Assembly (NCBI GenBank): GCA_023419995.1
Contig: JAEZXF010000225.1
Span: 1-6,174 of the forward strand
Length of the DNA stretch: 6,174 nucleotides
Direction of reading: 5' to 3'
Source of the DNA: Pseudomonadota bacterium
GTDB taxonomy: Bacteria > Pseudomonadota > Alphaproteobacteria > Rhizobiales > Rhizobiaceae
Shown here: positions 1 through 6,174 of the stretch, in pieces
Numbering within the stretch: position 1 is the stretch's first letter
Layout of the letters: each line of letters opens with the position of its first letter
Translations under genes and position numbers: made by a program
Notes under the pieces: generated by a model
Seen by the model: only the letters and a program-made list of their open reading frames with translations
What the model was told of the DNA's origin: nothing
The model's database searches: none

Positions 1-1431
1 CCGGAGTACAGCCTCGCCGTCTGGCACGGCGTCAACACGCCGCTGATCATGAGCGTGGTGGCGATCGTCGGCGGCGTGCTGCTCTATCTCTCGCTGCGCA
101 CCTATCTCGCCCGCGGCGAGGACGGCCCGCCGCTGTTCCGCGAGTTGCGCGGCCAGCGCATCTTCGAGCGCATCCTCGTCACCATCTCGTGGCGCAGGGC
201 ACGCTGGCTGGAGACCCATTTCGGCACCCGCCGGCTGCAGCCGCAGCTTCGCATCGTCGTGGCGGTCGCCTTCGTCGCGGCGCTGTGGCCCCTGTTCAGC
301 GCCGGCTTCAACCCCGGGCTGCCGAGCTTCGCCGGGGTCGATCCCGTCTTCGCCGCCATCTGGACGGTCGGCGGCATCTGCGCGGTCGGCGCGGCGTACC
401 AGGCCAAGTATCACCGGCTCGCTGCCCTGATCCTGATGGGCGGGGCCGGCATCGTCACCTGCATCACCTTCGTCTGGTTCTCGGCGCCCGACCTCGCGGT
501 GCCCCAGCTCGTGGTCGAGATCGTCACCACCGTCCTCATCCTGCTCGGCCTGCGCTGGCTGCCCAAGCGCATCGAGAAGATCGACAACTCGGTCAATCCC
601 GCCGCGCGCATGCGCCGCCACCGCGACTTCGCGCTCGCCGTCCTGTGCGGCGTCGGCATGACGATGATCGCCTACGTGATGATGACCACGCCGCTGCCCG
701 ACACCATCGCCGACTTCTTCCTGACGCGCGCCTACAGCGAGGGCGGCGGCACCAACGTCGTCAACGTCATCCTGGTCGACTTCCGCGGCTTCGACACGTT
801 CGGCGAGATCACGGTGCTCGGCATCGTCGCGCTCACGGTCTTCGCGCTGCTGCGCCGCTTCCGCCCGGCGCCCGACAGCGTCGGCGTGCCCGAGCAGCAG
901 CGGATCCAGGACGCCTTCGACAAGGAGCGCCCCGACCGCGAGGTCGGCGAGACGGTGCGCGACTATCTCCTGGTGCCGTCCGTCATCATGCAGTGGATGT
1001 TCCCCGTCGTCGTCCTGCTCGCCGCCTACCTGTTCCTGCGCGGCCATGACCTGCCGGGCGGCGGCTTCGCGGCCGGCATCACCATGGCGATCGGCTTCCT
1101 GCTGCAATATATCGGCGGCGGCACGCGCTGGGTCGAGGACCGGCTGCGCATCCTGCCGCTGCGCTGGATCGGCTTCGGCCTGCTGATGGCCGCCTTCACC
1201 GGGCTCGGCGCGTGGCTGTTCGGCATGCCGTTCCTGACCTCGTACTTCCAGTACACCGAGGTGCCGTTCATCGGCAAAGTGCCGACCGCCTCGGCGCTGC
1301 TGTTCGACCTCGGCGTGTTCTCGCTGGGCGTCGGCGCCACGGTGCTGATCCTCATCGCGCTCGCCCACCAGTCGGTGCGCAGCCATCGCGTGCGCGCCGT
1401 CGAGGCTGCCAAGGTGGAGGAGGACGCCTGA
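1..1431 (+). CDS. phaAB: Fused monovalent cation/H+ antiporter subunit A/B, C-terminal part (5' truncated by window)
   Basis: This is the C-terminal 476 residues of a fused MrpA-MrpB subunit of the Mrp/Pha antiporter. The frame is open from base 1, and the residues before the ATG at 49 (PEYSLAVWHGVNTPL) already read as MrpA, so that ATG is internal and the true start lies upstream. Visible parts are the end of the NuoL-like region (about 1-100), the MBH-type segment with APDLAVPQLVVE at 162-173, a segment with DFRGFDTFGE at 260-269, and an MnhB domain (about 320-460) with GHDLPGGGFAAG at 348-359. About ten hydrophobic segments are visible. From memory of Bacillus Mrp mutagenesis, the D265/E269 and P352/F356 pairs match positions important for activity. 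The A+B fusion defines the six-gene 'group 2' operons. The stop overlaps the phaC start by one base (TGATG). The identification is firm; the transported cation is unknown. Confidence 0.96.
   Translation, partial: PEYSLAVWHGVNTPLIMSVVAIVGGVLLYLSLRTYLARGEDGPPLFRELRGQRIFERILVTISWRRARWLETHFGTRRLQPQLRIVVAVAFVAALWPLFSAGFNPGLPSFAGVDPVFAAIWTVGGICAVGAAYQAKYHRLAALILMGGAGIVTCITFVWFSAPDLAVPQLVVEIVTTVLILLGLRWLPKRIEKIDNSVNPAARMRRHRDFALAVLCGVGMTMIAYVMMTTPLPDTIADFFLTRAYSEGGGTNVVNVILVDFRGFDTFGEITVLGIVALTVFALLRRFRPAPDSVGVPEQQRIQDAFDKERPDREVGETVRDYLLVPSVIMQWMFPVVVLLAAYLFLRGHDLPGGGFAAGITMAIGFLLQYIGGGTRWVEDRLRILPLRWIGFGLLMAAFTGLGAWLFGMPFLTSYFQYTEVPFIGKVPTASALLFDLGVFSLGVGATVLILIALAHQSVRSHRVRAVEAAKVEEDA
1416..1423 (+). 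promoter_or_regulatory. Ribosome binding site of phaC inside the phaAB 3' end
   Basis: GGAGGAGG lies 7 bases before the phaC ATG at 1431 and within the last codons of the A/B subunit gene. It is the strongest Shine-Dalgarno sequence in the operon and fixes the phaC start. Confidence 0.8.
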
Positions 1432-1775
1432 TGGAGCTCGTCCTCGCCATCGGCATCGGCATCCTCGTCGGCTCCGGCGTGTGGCTGCTGCTGCGCCCGC
1501 GCACCTACCAGGTCATCATCGGGCTGGCGCTGCTTTCCTATGCCGTCAACCTGTTCATCTTCTCGATGGGGCGCCTCAAGGTGAACGCGCCGCCGGTGCT
1601 TTCCGGCGCGGGCGAGGTCGATCCGTCGACCTTCGCCGATCCGGTGCCGCAGGCGCTGGTGCTCACCGCGATCGTCATCGGCTTCGCCACCACGGCGCTG
1701 TTCCTCGTCGTCCTGCTCGTCTCGCGCGGGCTGACGGGAACCGACCACGTCGACGGAAGGGAGCCCGAGCGATGA
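1431..1775 (+). CDS. phaC: Monovalent cation/H+ antiporter subunit C (MrpC/MnhC, NuoK-like)
   Basis: A 114-residue inner-membrane subunit of the Mrp/Pha antiporter, homologous to complex I NuoK. Three hydrophobic segments are visible, at about 2-21, 27-47 and 75-98, the usual MrpC topology and length. Family signatures are the YAVNLFIFSMGR stretch at 37-48 and DPVPQALVLTAIVIG at 70-84. Q74 and T79 have the same spacing as the MrpC Gln/Thr pair that I recall being important in Bacillus. The ATG overlaps the phaAB stop by one base and has a strong GGAGGAGG upstream. The last four bases (ATGA) are shared with the phaD start. The C-terminal tail is hydrophilic (GTDHVDGREPER). Longer frames over this stretch are composition-driven shadows. 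Confidence 0.96.
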   Translation: MELVLAIGIGILVGSGVWLLLRPRTYQVIIGLALLSYAVNLFIFSMGRLKVNAPPVLSGAGEVDPSTFADPVPQALVLTAIVIGFATTALFLVVLLVSRGLTGTDHVDGREPER

Positions 1776-3412
1776 TCGCGGCGCCCGAGCATCTCGTCAT
1801 CGCGCCGGTGGTGCTGCCGCTGGTCGCCGGCGCGCTGCTGCTGTTCTTCGACGACCGCGAGCGCCTGCTGAAGGCGACGATCTCGATTCTGACGGCCTTC
1901 GCGCTGCTGCTGATCTCGGTGGTGCTGCTGCTGGCGGCGCATGCCGACGGCCAGCCGGGAGCGGGGCGCATCGCCGTCTACCTTCTCGGCAACTGGCCGC
2001 CGCCTTTCGCCATCGTGCTGGTCCTCGACCGGCTGTCGGCGATGATGCTGGTGCTGACGGCCGTGCTGTCCATCCCGGCGCTCGTGTTCTCCATCGCCCG
2101 CTGGCAGAAGGCGGGCCCGCACTTCCACACCCTGTTCCTGCTGCTGCTGATGGGGCTGAACGGCGCTTTCCTGACCGGCGACCTGTTCAACCTGTTCGTG
2201 TTCTTCGAGGTGATGCTGGCGGCGTCCTACGGCCTCGCGCTGCACGGCTCCGGCATCCTCCGCGTGCGCGCCGGCATGCACTACATCGCCATCAACCTGG
2301 CCGCCTCGCTGCTGTTCCTCATCGGCGTGTCGATGATCTACGGCGTCACCGGCACGCTCAACATGGCGGACCTGGTGCTGCGGATCGTGCAGGTTCCGGA
2401 CGAGAACCGCATGATGCTCGACGCGGGCGCGGCGATCCTTGGCGTCGCCTTCCTGATCAAGGCCGGCATGTGGCCGCTGTCGTTCTGGCTGCCGACGATG
2501 TACACGGCGGCGTCGGCGCCGGTGGCGGCGATCTTCGCCATCATGAGCAAGGGCGGCGTCTACGTCATCCTGCGGCTGGCGCTGCTGTTCTCCGCCGCGG
2601 GAATGCCCGAGGGCGCGACCGCATTCGGCTGGCAGTTCCTGTTCTTCGGCGGGGTGGCGACCATCACCTTCGGCGCGATCGGGGTTCTCGCCTCGCAGGC
2701 GCTGGGCCGGCTCGCCGGCTATTCGGTGCTGGTCTCGTCCGGGACCCTGCTGGCGGCGATCGGCCTGTCGCAGACCGGGGTGACCGCCGGGGCTCTGTTC
2801 TATCTCGTCAGCTCGACGCTGACGATCTCGGCCTTCTTCATGCTGATCGAGCTGGTGGAGCGCGGGCAGGACTCCTTCGCCAACGTGCTCGCCGTGACGC
2901 AGGAGGCGTTTGGCGAGGGCGAGGACGACGAGGAGGCCGAGGCCGAGGTGGGCGTGACGATCCCCGCGACGCTCGCCGTGCTCGGCATCAGCTTCGGCCT
3001 GTGCGGCATCCTGCTCGCCGGCCTGCCGCCGCTGCCGGGCTTCCTCTCCAAGTTCGCCATCCTCTCGGCGATGTTCAACCCGGCCGGGCTCGGCGAGGGC
3101 GGCGAGATCGGCGGGGCGTCGTGGTGGCTCGCCGCGCTGCTCATCCTGTCCGGCCTGTCGGCGCTGATCGCGATGAGCCGCGCCGGCATCCGCGCGTTCT
3201 GGGCGCCGGTCGACATCGTCGTGCCGCGTGTGCTCCTCATCGAGATCCTGCCCGTCGGCGCGCTGCTGGCGCTGACGCTGGCGCTGACGATCCAGGCCGG
3301 GCCGGTGATGCGCTTCATGGAGGCGACGGCGGAAGGCCTGCACCAGCCCTGGTTCTACGTCGAGAGCGTGATCGAGGCGCCGCGCGCCACCGGACGGGAG
3401 AGCGCACGGTGA
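1772..3412 (+). CDS. phaD: Monovalent cation/H+ antiporter subunit D (MrpD/MnhD, NuoM/N-like)
   Basis: A 546-residue subunit homologous to the proton-pumping NuoL/M/N subunits of complex I. The ATG at 1772 overlaps the phaC stop (ATGA), with GGAAGGGAG at 1755-1763. About 14 membrane segments are visible. Ion-path residues appear in the expected order: E146 in NLFVFFEVMLAASYGL (TM5), K230 in FLIKAGMWPLSFWLP (TM7), K260 in AIMSKGGVY (TM8) and K427 in GLPPLPGFLSKF (TM12). E146 corresponds to the Glu that is essential in Bacillus MrpD (E137, from memory). An acidic run, GEGEDDEEAEAEV (381-393), sits in the loop before the TM starting near 397. The C-terminal tail (about 512-546) is soluble. The length is somewhat above the roughly 500 residues of Bacillus MrpD. 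The function is well supported; the role of the acidic loop is unknown. Confidence 0.97.
   Translation: MIAAPEHLVIAPVVLPLVAGALLLFFDDRERLLKATISILTAFALLLISVVLLLAAHADGQPGAGRIAVYLLGNWPPPFAIVLVLDRLSAMMLVLTAVLSIPALVFSIARWQKAGPHFHTLFLLLLMGLNGAFLTGDLFNLFVFFEVMLAASYGLALHGSGILRVRAGMHYIAINLAASLLFLIGVSMIYGVTGTLNMADLVLRIVQVPDENRMMLDAGAAILGVAFLIKAGMWPLSFWLPTMYTAASAPVAAIFAIMSKGGVYVILRLALLFSAAGMPEGATAFGWQFLFFGGVATITFGAIGVLASQALGRLAGYSVLVSSGTLLAAIGLSQTGVTAGALFYLVSSTLTISAFFMLIELVERGQDSFANVLAVTQEAFGEGEDDEEAEAEVGVTIPATLAVLGISFGLCGILLAGLPPLPGFLSKFAILSAMFNPAGLGEGGEIGGASWWLAALLILSGLSALIAMSRAGIRAFWAPVDIVVPRVLLIEILPVGALLALTLALTIQAGPVMRFMEATAEGLHQPWFYVESVIEAPRATGRESAR
3396..3400 (+). promoter_or_regulatory. Ribosome binding site supporting the GTG start of phaE
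   Basis: GGGAG lies 8 bases before the GTG at 3409. This spacing, the 4-base GTGA overlap with the phaD stop, and the match of the resulting N terminus to a short MrpE leader decide this start over any codon further upstream. Confidence 0.65.
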
Positions 3413-3894
3413 GCCGCGTCTTCCCCTATCCGCTGATGATGGCGTCGCTGGTCGTCACCTGGCTGCTGCTGACCAGCTTCTCGGCGGGGAACCTGATCCT
3501 CGGCGCCGGGGTCGCGCTTCTCGCCGGGCAGGGCCTTGCCGCCCTCCACCCGACGAAGCCGCGCCTGCGCCGCTGGCAGCTCATTCCCAAGCTCGTCGCC
3601 ATCGTGCTCTACGACATCGTGCGCTCCAACGTCGCCGTGTGCCGCATCATCCTCAGCGGCGCGCGCCGCGAGCGCATCTCCGGCTTCGTCTCGATCCCGC
3701 TCGACCTCAGGGACCCGACCGGCCTCGCCGTGCTGTCGATCATCATCACCAGCACTCCGGGCACGGCCTGGATCGACTACAATTCGGCACACGGCATGCT
3801 CCTCATCCATGTCTTCGACCTGGTGGACGAGGAGGGATGGCGCGAGCTGATCAAGACGCGCTACGAGCACCTGCTGATGGAGATATTCGAATGA
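3409..3894 (+). CDS. phaE: Monovalent cation/H+ antiporter subunit E (MrpE/MnhE)
   Basis: A 161-residue MNHE family subunit. It has a hydrophobic hairpin at the N terminus (about 8-45), a basic stretch (KPRLRRW, 50-56), a further amphipathic or membrane region (59-83), and a small cytoplasmic domain. The family signature IIITSTPGTAWID lies at 111-123. Its T116-P117 pair corresponds to the conserved Thr-Pro of MrpE that I recall being needed for activity in Bacillus. In the Mrp complex MrpE is required for assembly or full activity; it has no complex I counterpart. The start is GTG at 3409, the only non-ATG start in the visible operon. It overlaps the phaD stop as GTGA, with GGGAG at 3396-3400. 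The longer upstream frame lies inside phaD and is a shadow. The last four bases overlap phaF. Confidence 0.95.
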   Translation: MSRVFPYPLMMASLVVTWLLLTSFSAGNLILGAGVALLAGQGLAALHPTKPRLRRWQLIPKLVAIVLYDIVRSNVAVCRIILSGARRERISGFVSIPLDLRDPTGLAVLSIIITSTPGTAWIDYNSAHGMLLIHVFDLVDEEGWRELIKTRYEHLLMEIFE

Positions 3895-4172
3895 GCGAGA
3901 TGATCCTCCTCGTCGCCGTCACTCTGGCGCAGGGGATGCTGGCGCTCGCCATGGCGTTCGCGCTGGCGCGGATGATCCGCGGCCCCCGCGCGCAGGACCG
4001 GGTGCTCGGCCTCGACACGCTCTACGTCAACTCGATGCTGATGCTGCTCGTCTTCGGCATCCGCACCGGCAGCACGCTCTATTTCGAGGCGGCGCTGATC
4101 ATCGCCGTCCTCGGCTTCGTGGCCACGGCCGCCCTCGCCAAGTTCCTGATGCGCGGCGAGGTGATCGAATGA
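3891..4172 (+). CDS. phaF: Monovalent cation/H+ antiporter subunit F (MrpF/MnhF)
   Basis: A 93-residue subunit with three hydrophobic segments (about 4-26, 44-57, 65-84), the normal size and topology for MrpF. The signature GPRAQDRVLGLDTL at 31-44 carries the two conserved acidic residues D36 and D42 in the loop after TM1. E66 lies near the start of the third segment (LYFEAALIIAVLGF). MrpF packs with the other small subunits in the antiporter. The ATG overlaps the phaE stop by four bases, with GGAG at 3879-3882 eight bases upstream. The stop is shared with phaG as ATGA. Both the E/F and the F/G junctions carry the same ten bases, TCGAATGAGC. Confidence 0.95.
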   Translation: MSEMILLVAVTLAQGMLALAMAFALARMIRGPRAQDRVLGLDTLYVNSMLMLLVFGIRTGSTLYFEAALIIAVLGFVATAALAKFLMRGEVIE

Positions 4173-4576
4173 GCCACGCCGCCGAGCTTCCCGTCTGGGC
4201 GGCCGTGCTCGTCGCCTTCTTCGTGCTTCTCGGCGCGGGGCTGGCGCTGATCGGCTCCTACGGCTTCCATCGGCTGCATTCGTTCTACGACCGCATCCAC
4301 GCGCCGACGCTCGGCACGAGCTGGGGCACGGGCGCCATCGTGATGGCCTCGATGATCTGCTTCACCCTGCTGCAGTCGCGGCCGGTGCTGCACGAGATCC
4401 TCGTCGGCATCTTCGTGACGGTGACGATGCCGGTGACGCTGATGCTGCTCGGCCGCGCCGCGCTCTACCGCGACCGTGCCGAGCGCAATCCCGCCGTACC
4501 GGCGATGGATCCGCCGAAGGGGTCGCTGACCCAGGCCGCGGGCGAGCCTTCCGCAGAGGGCGAGGCCGGGAGCTAG
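4169..4576 (+). CDS. phaG: Monovalent cation/H+ antiporter subunit G (MrpG/MnhG)
   Basis: A 135-residue MrpG subunit, the last of the antiporter set. Three hydrophobic segments are visible at about 9-29, 53-69 and 75-96. Family signatures are GSYGFHRLHSFYDRIHAPTL (29-48) followed by GTSWGTGAIVM, and IFVTVTMPVTLMLLGRAAL (81-99), with P88 at the conserved proline. The region after about residue 101 is a hydrophilic Pro/Ala/Glu-rich tail without recognised domain, longer than the core needs. The ATG overlaps the phaF stop, with GAGG at 4158-4161. The gene ends in TAG, and only 25 bases separate it from the next gene on the same strand. Confidence 0.95.
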   Translation: MSHAAELPVWAAVLVAFFVLLGAGLALIGSYGFHRLHSFYDRIHAPTLGTSWGTGAIVMASMICFTLLQSRPVLHEILVGIFVTVTMPVTLMLLGRAALYRDRAERNPAVPAMDPPKGSLTQAAGEPSAEGEAGS

Positions 4577-4583
4577 ACCGGCC

Positions 4584-4590
4584 GGAGGGG
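4584..4590 (+). promoter_or_regulatory. Ribosome binding site of the DUF502 gene
   Basis: GGAGGGG lies in the 25-base gap after phaG, 11 bases before the ATG at 4602. The gap is too short for a normal promoter plus leader, which favours co-transcription with the antiporter genes. A small palindrome CCGGCCGG (4578-4585) touches this site; it has no T-tract. Confidence 0.6.
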
Positions 4591-4601
4591 ACAGGGCAGC
4601 C

Positions 4602-5330
4602 ATGCAGTCGCTCACACGGCAGATCATCGCAGGGGTGCTGACCATCATTCCGCTCGGCGTCACCGCGTGGATCCTGTGGTTCGTCGTCGACATGCTGATC
4701 TGGATCGGCCGGCCGGCGACCTTCGCGCTCTCCGGCGCGCTCCGGCCGACCCTGCCGGAGGTCGCCGACCTCGTCCAGGAAGGCTGGTTCCAGTCGGGCG
4801 TGGCGCTGCTGCTGGCGCTGCTGTTCCTCTACCTGCTCGGCCGCACGGCCAACGCCGTGCTCGGCCGCCGCCTGCTGCGCGCCTTCGACAGGCTGGTCGA
4901 GGGCGTGCCGTTCGCCCGCACGGTCTACGGCGCGACGCAGACGCTGATCCGCTCGCTGGGCGGCGACGGCCAGCCGACGGGGCAGCGCGTGGTGCTGATC
5001 GAGTTCCCGTCCGAGCACATGCGCGCCGTCGGCATCGTCACCCGGGTGTTCCCGGCGACGCAGACCAACCCGGAGCTCGCCGCCGTCTACGTGCCGACGA
5101 CGCCGAACCCGACGTCGGGCTTCGTCGAGATCGTCCCCACGTCGCGGCTGGTCTGGCTCGACTGGACCAAGAACGACGCGATGGCCTTCATCGTCTCCGG
5201 CGGCGCCATGGCGCCGGACAACGTGCCGATCAACTGGCCGGGCATGCCGCCGCTCGTCATTCCTTCTCCGCAGTCTCTTCCCGGGAAAACTGCCAGCGCT
5301 CGAAGCCGAGCACGACGAAAAGAGCCATGA
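4602..5330 (+). CDS. DUF502 family membrane protein (COV-like)
   Basis: A 242-residue protein of the DUF502 family, related to plant COV proteins; the biochemical function is not known. Two membrane segments are visible, at about 9-33 (IAGVLTIIPLGVTAWILWFVV) and 66-84 (GVALLLALLFLYLLG). They are followed by the family core: VEGVPFARTVYGATQTL (99-115), a beta-rich region, VPTTPNPTSGFVEIVP (164-179) and FIVSGGAMAP (196-205). The core probably faces the cytoplasm. Residues after about 213 are outside the conserved part and end in a basic tail (KTASARSRARRKEP). The ATG is preceded by GGAGGGG and aligns with the usual short leader before TM1. It follows phaG by 25 bases on the same strand, so shared transcription is likely. 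Its last 74 bases overlap the convergent gene on the minus strand. The family assignment is strong; the function is not assigned. Confidence 0.9.
   Translation: MQSLTRQIIAGVLTIIPLGVTAWILWFVVDMLIWIGRPATFALSGALRPTLPEVADLVQEGWFQSGVALLLALLFLYLLGRTANAVLGRRLLRAFDRLVEGVPFARTVYGATQTLIRSLGGDGQPTGQRVVLIEFPSEHMRAVGIVTRVFPATQTNPELAAVYVPTTPNPTSGFVEIVPTSRLVWLDWTKNDAMAFIVSGGAMAPDNVPINWPGMPPLVIPSPQSLPGKTASARSRARRKEP
5257..5330. other. 74-base convergent 3' overlap of two coding regions
   Basis: The DUF502 gene (+) stops at 5328-5330 and the MprF-like gene (-) stops at 5257-5259. The shared bases encode residues 219-242 of DUF502, which lie past its conserved core, and the hydrophilic C-terminal end of the flippase-like protein (about the last 24 residues, including ERWQFSREETAEKE). 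No GC stem followed by a T-run is seen on either strand here. Confidence 0.8.
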
Positions 5331-6174
5331 TGAACGGCACGATCAGGTAGAGCAGCCGGAAGACGAGAAGTGCCGCGAGCACGTCGGCCGGGTCCATCTC
5401 GGACAGGCCGGTGATGAAGACGAGCTCCAGCACGCCGAGCCCGCCGGGGGCGTGCGACAGCAGCGCGGCGGAGAACGAGATCAGGAAGATGCCGAGCACG
5501 ATCATGAAGCCGGGGTTGCCCGCCTCCGGCAGCGCGAAATAGATGATGCCCGCCGCGCCGATCAGCTCGATCGGGGCGATGACGAGCTGGCGCATGACGA
5601 TCGGGAAGCGGGGATAGTTGATCTCGACCGCCCCGAGCCTGAGCGGCCGGAACCCGAGCGCGCTGCCGGCGACGTAGAGGCCGACGAGCCCGAGCACCAG
5701 CATCCCCGTCGCGGCCGACGCCTCGACCGGCAGCACGTCGACGAAGCGCTCCGTCAGCGCCGGCTCGAGGATGAGGACGAAGCCGGTCAGCATCACGGTG
5801 CCGAGGACGAAGGTGAAGGAGCAGAAGGCGACGAGGATGCCGACCTCGGCGCCGCTCAGCCCCTTCGCGGTGTAGGCGCGGTAGCGCACGACCGAGCCGG
5901 AGAACACGGACGCGCCGATGTTGTGCGACAGCGCGTAGGTCGTGAAGGACGCGATGGTGATGTAGAGCCAGGGAACGCTGCGCCGGAGATGGAGGAGCGC
6001 GAGGTGGTCGTAGGCGGCGAGCGCGCCGTAGGCGACGAAGGTGGCGGCGACGGCCAGCAGCCAGTCGCGGCCCGAGATGGCCATCAGGCTGTCCCAAAGC
6101 TCGTCGAGGGAGAGCCCGCGCAATTCGTGGTAGAGCAGCCAGATCGAGAACGCGACGGCCGCAATGCCCACGAC
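5257..6174 (-). CDS. MprF-type flippase-domain membrane protein (UPF0104/YbhN-like), 5' truncated by window
   Basis: Visible are 305 codons of a polytopic protein resembling the N-terminal flippase part of MprF (lysylphosphatidylglycerol synthase TM region, PF03706). The frame is open to the window edge. A GTG at 6169-6171 could be a start, but it falls within the first membrane helix, so the real start probably lies beyond base 6174. About eight hydrophobic segments are visible. Signatures are SHNIGASVFSGSVVRYRAY plus KGLS (minus strand, 5928 down to 5854), HAPGGLGVLE (near 5425-5454) and FRLLYLIVPF. The protein ends soon after the last helix, so the DUF2156 lysyl-transferase half of full MprF is absent from this gene. 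It may move a lipid or polyisoprenoid substrate across the inner membrane, but the substrate is not deducible. It is transcribed towards the antiporter operon and overlaps DUF502 at the 3' end. The family is confident; the role is open. Confidence 0.88.
   Translation of the reverse strand, partial: VVGIAAVAFSIWLLYHELRGLSLDELWDSLMAISGRDWLLAVAATFVAYGALAAYDHLALLHLRRSVPWLYITIASFTTYALSHNIGASVFSGSVVRYRAYTAKGLSGAEVGILVAFCSFTFVLGTVMLTGFVLILEPALTERFVDVLPVEASAATGMLVLGLVGLYVAGSALGFRPLRLGAVEINYPRFPIVMRQLVIAPIELIGAAGIIYFALPEAGNPGFMIVLGIFLISFSAALLSHAPGGLGVLELVFITGLSEMDPADVLAALLVFRLLYLIVPFIMALFVVLGFERWQFSREETAEKE

Noticed and set aside
49..1431. ATG at 49 as the start of the first gene
   Set aside because: The frame is open to base 1 and the preceding codons already read as MrpA sequence (YSLAVWHGVNTPL); no Shine-Dalgarno stands before 49.
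1481..1771. In-frame upstream extension of phaD to 1481
   Set aside because: The extension overlaps phaC in another frame, is Arg/Ala/His-rich and lacks homology; the ATG at 1772 has a good ribosome binding site and the ATGA overlap.
1538..3343. 601-codon open frame on the minus strand opposite phaC/phaD
   Set aside because: It translates to low-complexity His/Arg/Gln/Asp-rich sequence typical of the antisense of GC-rich membrane-protein genes, and shows no domain.
2470..3408. In-frame upstream extension of phaE to 2470
   Set aside because: It lies wholly inside phaD and reads as Arg/Gly-rich shadow sequence; the MrpE homology begins at the GTG at 3409.
4577..4601. Promoter or terminator between phaG and the DUF502 gene
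   Set aside because: The 25-base gap holds only a Shine-Dalgarno and a small CCGGCCGG palindrome; there is no room for -35/-10 elements outside phaG and no T-run.
5298..5311. Hairpin GCTCG-AAGC-CGAGC as a terminator for the convergent genes
   Set aside because: The stem is only five base pairs and no T-run follows on either strand; such short stems are common at this GC content.
5087..6097. 336-codon minus-strand frame overlapping the MprF-like gene
   Set aside because: It is Arg/Ala/His-rich shadow sequence in a different frame from the membrane protein that carries the family signatures.

Overview
The window is GC-rich DNA, almost entirely coding, from a Gram-negative bacterium. The layout and protein style (A/B-fused cation antiporter operon of the Sinorhizobium Pha type, a stand-alone MprF-like membrane domain, a DUF502 protein) fit an alphaproteobacterium, probably Hyphomicrobiales. 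This placement is inferred from protein character, not from a search.

Bases 1-4576 hold the 3' part of a six-gene multisubunit monovalent cation/proton antiporter operon (Mrp/Mnh/Pha, CPA3 family): the C-terminal part of a fused A+B subunit (5' end outside the window), then C, D, E, F and G, all on the + strand in canonical order. Every junction is a 1- or 4-base stop/start overlap, each with a Shine-Dalgarno sequence inside the preceding gene, so the subunits are probably translationally coupled. Together they form one inner-membrane complex that exchanges cytoplasmic Na+ or K+ for external H+. Which cation is moved cannot be read from the sequence.

Bases 4602-5330 encode a two-TM DUF502 family protein, 25 bases after phaG on the same strand and with its own ribosome binding site. 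It is probably co-transcribed with the antiporter as a seventh passenger. Bases 5257-6174 (minus strand, 5' end outside the window) encode a polytopic protein resembling the flippase half of MprF (UPF0104/YbhN type), without a synthetase half. Its 3' end overlaps the 3' end of the DUF502 gene by 74 bases, and no intrinsic terminator is visible between the two convergent units.

There is no noncoding stretch above 26 bases. I saw no RNA gene, mobile element, CRISPR array or clear promoter. The window is largely a known system. The points that merit a second look are the DUF502 linkage, the convergent overlap, the acidic loop in PhaD and the orphan flippase domain.
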